The translations under genes and the position numbers were made by a program. This document shows, one piece after another, positions 63,179 through 64,000 of a DNA stretch of 64,000 bases. The first letter of the stretch is position 1, and every line of letters starts with the position of its first letter. The notes under the pieces were generated by a model, which saw only the letters and a program-made list of their open reading frames with translations, was not told where the DNA came from and did no database searches. This DNA comes from Dicaeum eximium (taxonomy: Eukaryota; Chordata; Aves; Passeriformes; Dicaeidae): NCBI GenBank assembly GCA_013396995.1, contig VWZP01003801.1, forward strand, positions 407,726 through 471,725, read 5' to 3'.

Positions 63179-63266
63179 ACAACTCGGGGGCTGCTGCACA
63201 ACTCGGGGGCTGCTGCACGACTCGGGGGCTGCTGCACGACTCGGGGGCTGCTGCACAACTCGGCGG
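63172..63266 (+). repeat. 19-bp minisatellite, five units
   Basis: Units begin at 63172, 63191, 63210, 63229 and 63248, an exact 19-base period, followed by a partial unit at 63267. The pattern is CTGCTGCAC, then A or G, then ACTCGGGGG. Units 1, 2 and 5 carry A and units 3 and 4 carry G at base 10; unit 5 has GGCGG at its end. Because 19 is not a multiple of three, any frame read through it cycles, giving a 19-residue periodic low-complexity peptide on either strand; I do not consider it coding. Confidence 0.95.
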
Positions 63267-63968
63267 CTGCTGCGCGGCTCCGCTGCCGGCCAAGTTGTGG
63301 CGCTGAGCGCGGCGCGGGGGCAGCGCTGCCTCCGCCGCAGCACCGCCTGCCCGCCCCCCTCCCGTCGATGCCTTTTTTTATCCCCCCACCCCCCGCCTGA
63401 AATGCCCGTGAGAGCCACCGAGGGGCTCTGGCAGGAAGGGGCCAGCACATCTCCGTGGGATGATGCCCGCTCTCCGCCGGCGGGGCGCGGGGTGGAATTC
63501 CGCCGGGAATGAAGTGCTCGCTCGACATTTGCTGCATCTGCCGGAGCGTCAGGGTTCAGCGGCTGTCTGCCCTTCAACCAGCTGCTCCGGTTAATCACTG
63601 CGCTTCCAACTTTTGCTTGGCAATGCCTGATGGCCAGTGGAGCCGAGAGAACTAGCACCGGATTTTTAGGACCTCATAAAAAAAAAACCCACACCCTTCA
63701 TTTTCCTATTTCTACACAGGACTGGCGAGCCGCACGTTAAACAGCCGTGTAAAGATATTTCTTGCTAAAGGATTGCCACATTTCTGAGTCCTCTCAAACT
63801 GGAGAGCCCCGGACGATTTGTGCTGGATCTCGGTGCCGGGCAGTGCGGGAGCTCCGTGTGCGCTGGGAAGCTGCCCGGGCTGCCCGGGAAGGGATTCCAG
63901 CGCAGGCAGGGAGAGAAAACCGAGCGGCTCTTGCAGTTAGTTGAATGATTTGATAGATAACAGCAGAC

Positions 63969-64000
63969 ATGCTTTGTGGACTGAAAAAGGATTTGCAGTC
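63969..64000 (+). CDS. Candidate first coding exon, cut by the window end
   Basis: An ATG at 63969 with G at -3 follows an in-frame TAG at 63954. It opens MLCGLKKDLQ and is still open at the last base, so its donor, phase and product cannot be seen. Its position just downstream of the CpG-rich island fits a main promoter and first exon of a plus-strand gene. The upstream leader contains a short upstream ATG (TTGAATGATTTGA near 63944) that terminates almost at once. Family unknown; the stretch might also be the 3' part of a leader with the true start further on. Confidence 0.33.
   Translation, partial: MLCGLKKDLQ

Larger units (their letters stand above)
63100..63920 (+). promoter_or_regulatory. 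CpG island, probable gene promoter
   Basis: This is the strongest GC and CpG concentration in the window (GAGCGCGGCGCGGGGGC, CCGCCGGCGGGGCGCGGGG, GGAATTCCGCCGGGAATG). It contains poly-C/poly-G tracts such as CCCCCCACCCCCCGCC. Opposite-strand frames of 150-190 codons are low-complexity products of the CTG repeat and GC-rich DNA, not genes. It leads into sequence with an in-frame stop and then an ATG at 63969, so it most likely drives a plus-strand gene that continues past the window. Confidence 0.6.

Noticed and set aside
62974..63658. Overlapping 150-190 codon frames on both strands (Ala/Gln/Leu-rich)
   Set aside because: They are translations of the CTG repeat and the 19-bp array in stop-poor GC-rich DNA; several frames on both strands are open at once, and the 19-base period breaks any fixed reading frame.
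1..64000. CRISPR arrays, bacterial operons, tRNA or rRNA genes
   Set aside because: No regularly spaced repeats other than the 19-bp minisatellite, no cloverleaf with A/B boxes and no rRNA-like sequence were seen; the sequence is vertebrate in character.

Overview
This window reads as vertebrate nuclear DNA, most likely from a bird. It has no dense coding, no bacterial-style operons and long stretches of unique sequence of moderate GC. It has very few recent repeats: one solo LTR of avian class II (alpharetrovirus-like) type, a short CR1-like 3' end and several eroded MIR-like SINE pieces. I saw no mammalian L1 or Alu. The bird assignment is an inference from the repeat types and low repeat load; another reptile is possible.

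Almost the whole window looks like intron or intergenic DNA. I recognise no internal coding exon, RNA gene, CRISPR array or microbial-type system. Nearly all open reading frames are short chance frames. The best coding signals are four short plus-strand candidates for first exons: 8697-8847, 21938-21992, 38866-38908 (or from 38830), and an ATG at 63969 that runs off the window. Each has an in-frame stop upstream. The first three run directly into a GT donor and all three leave the same phase (one base, G, of a split codon). That is what interchangeable alternative first exons of one plus-strand gene would look like, with the shared downstream exons to the right of the window. I could not identify the gene.

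Layout. 1-8.6 kb: non-coding, one AT-rich candidate conserved element near 7.4 kb. 8.7 kb: weak first-exon candidate. 9.8 kb: MIR-like relic. 12.4-12.77 kb: solo LTR. 13-21.8 kb: non-coding, AT-rich, regulatory-like blocks near 17 and 18 kb. 21.8-22.0 kb: GC-rich promoter and first-exon candidate. 22-38.6 kb: non-coding, a (TCTG)5 repeat and candidate conserved blocks. 38.65-38.91 kb: GC-rich leader and first-exon candidate. 39-46.6 kb: non-coding, then a 53-base assembly gap at 46615-46667 next to a T run. 48.2-49.4 kb: MIR-like relics. 52.6 kb: CR1-like scrap. 56.28-56.86 kb: CpG-rich island without a recognised exon. 63.05-63.95 kb: strong CpG-rich island holding (CTG)10 fused to a 19-bp tandem array, followed by the last candidate start codon.

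Taken together, the likely role of the window is the 5' regulatory territory of a long gene with several promoters. No new defence, mobile or biosynthetic system was found.
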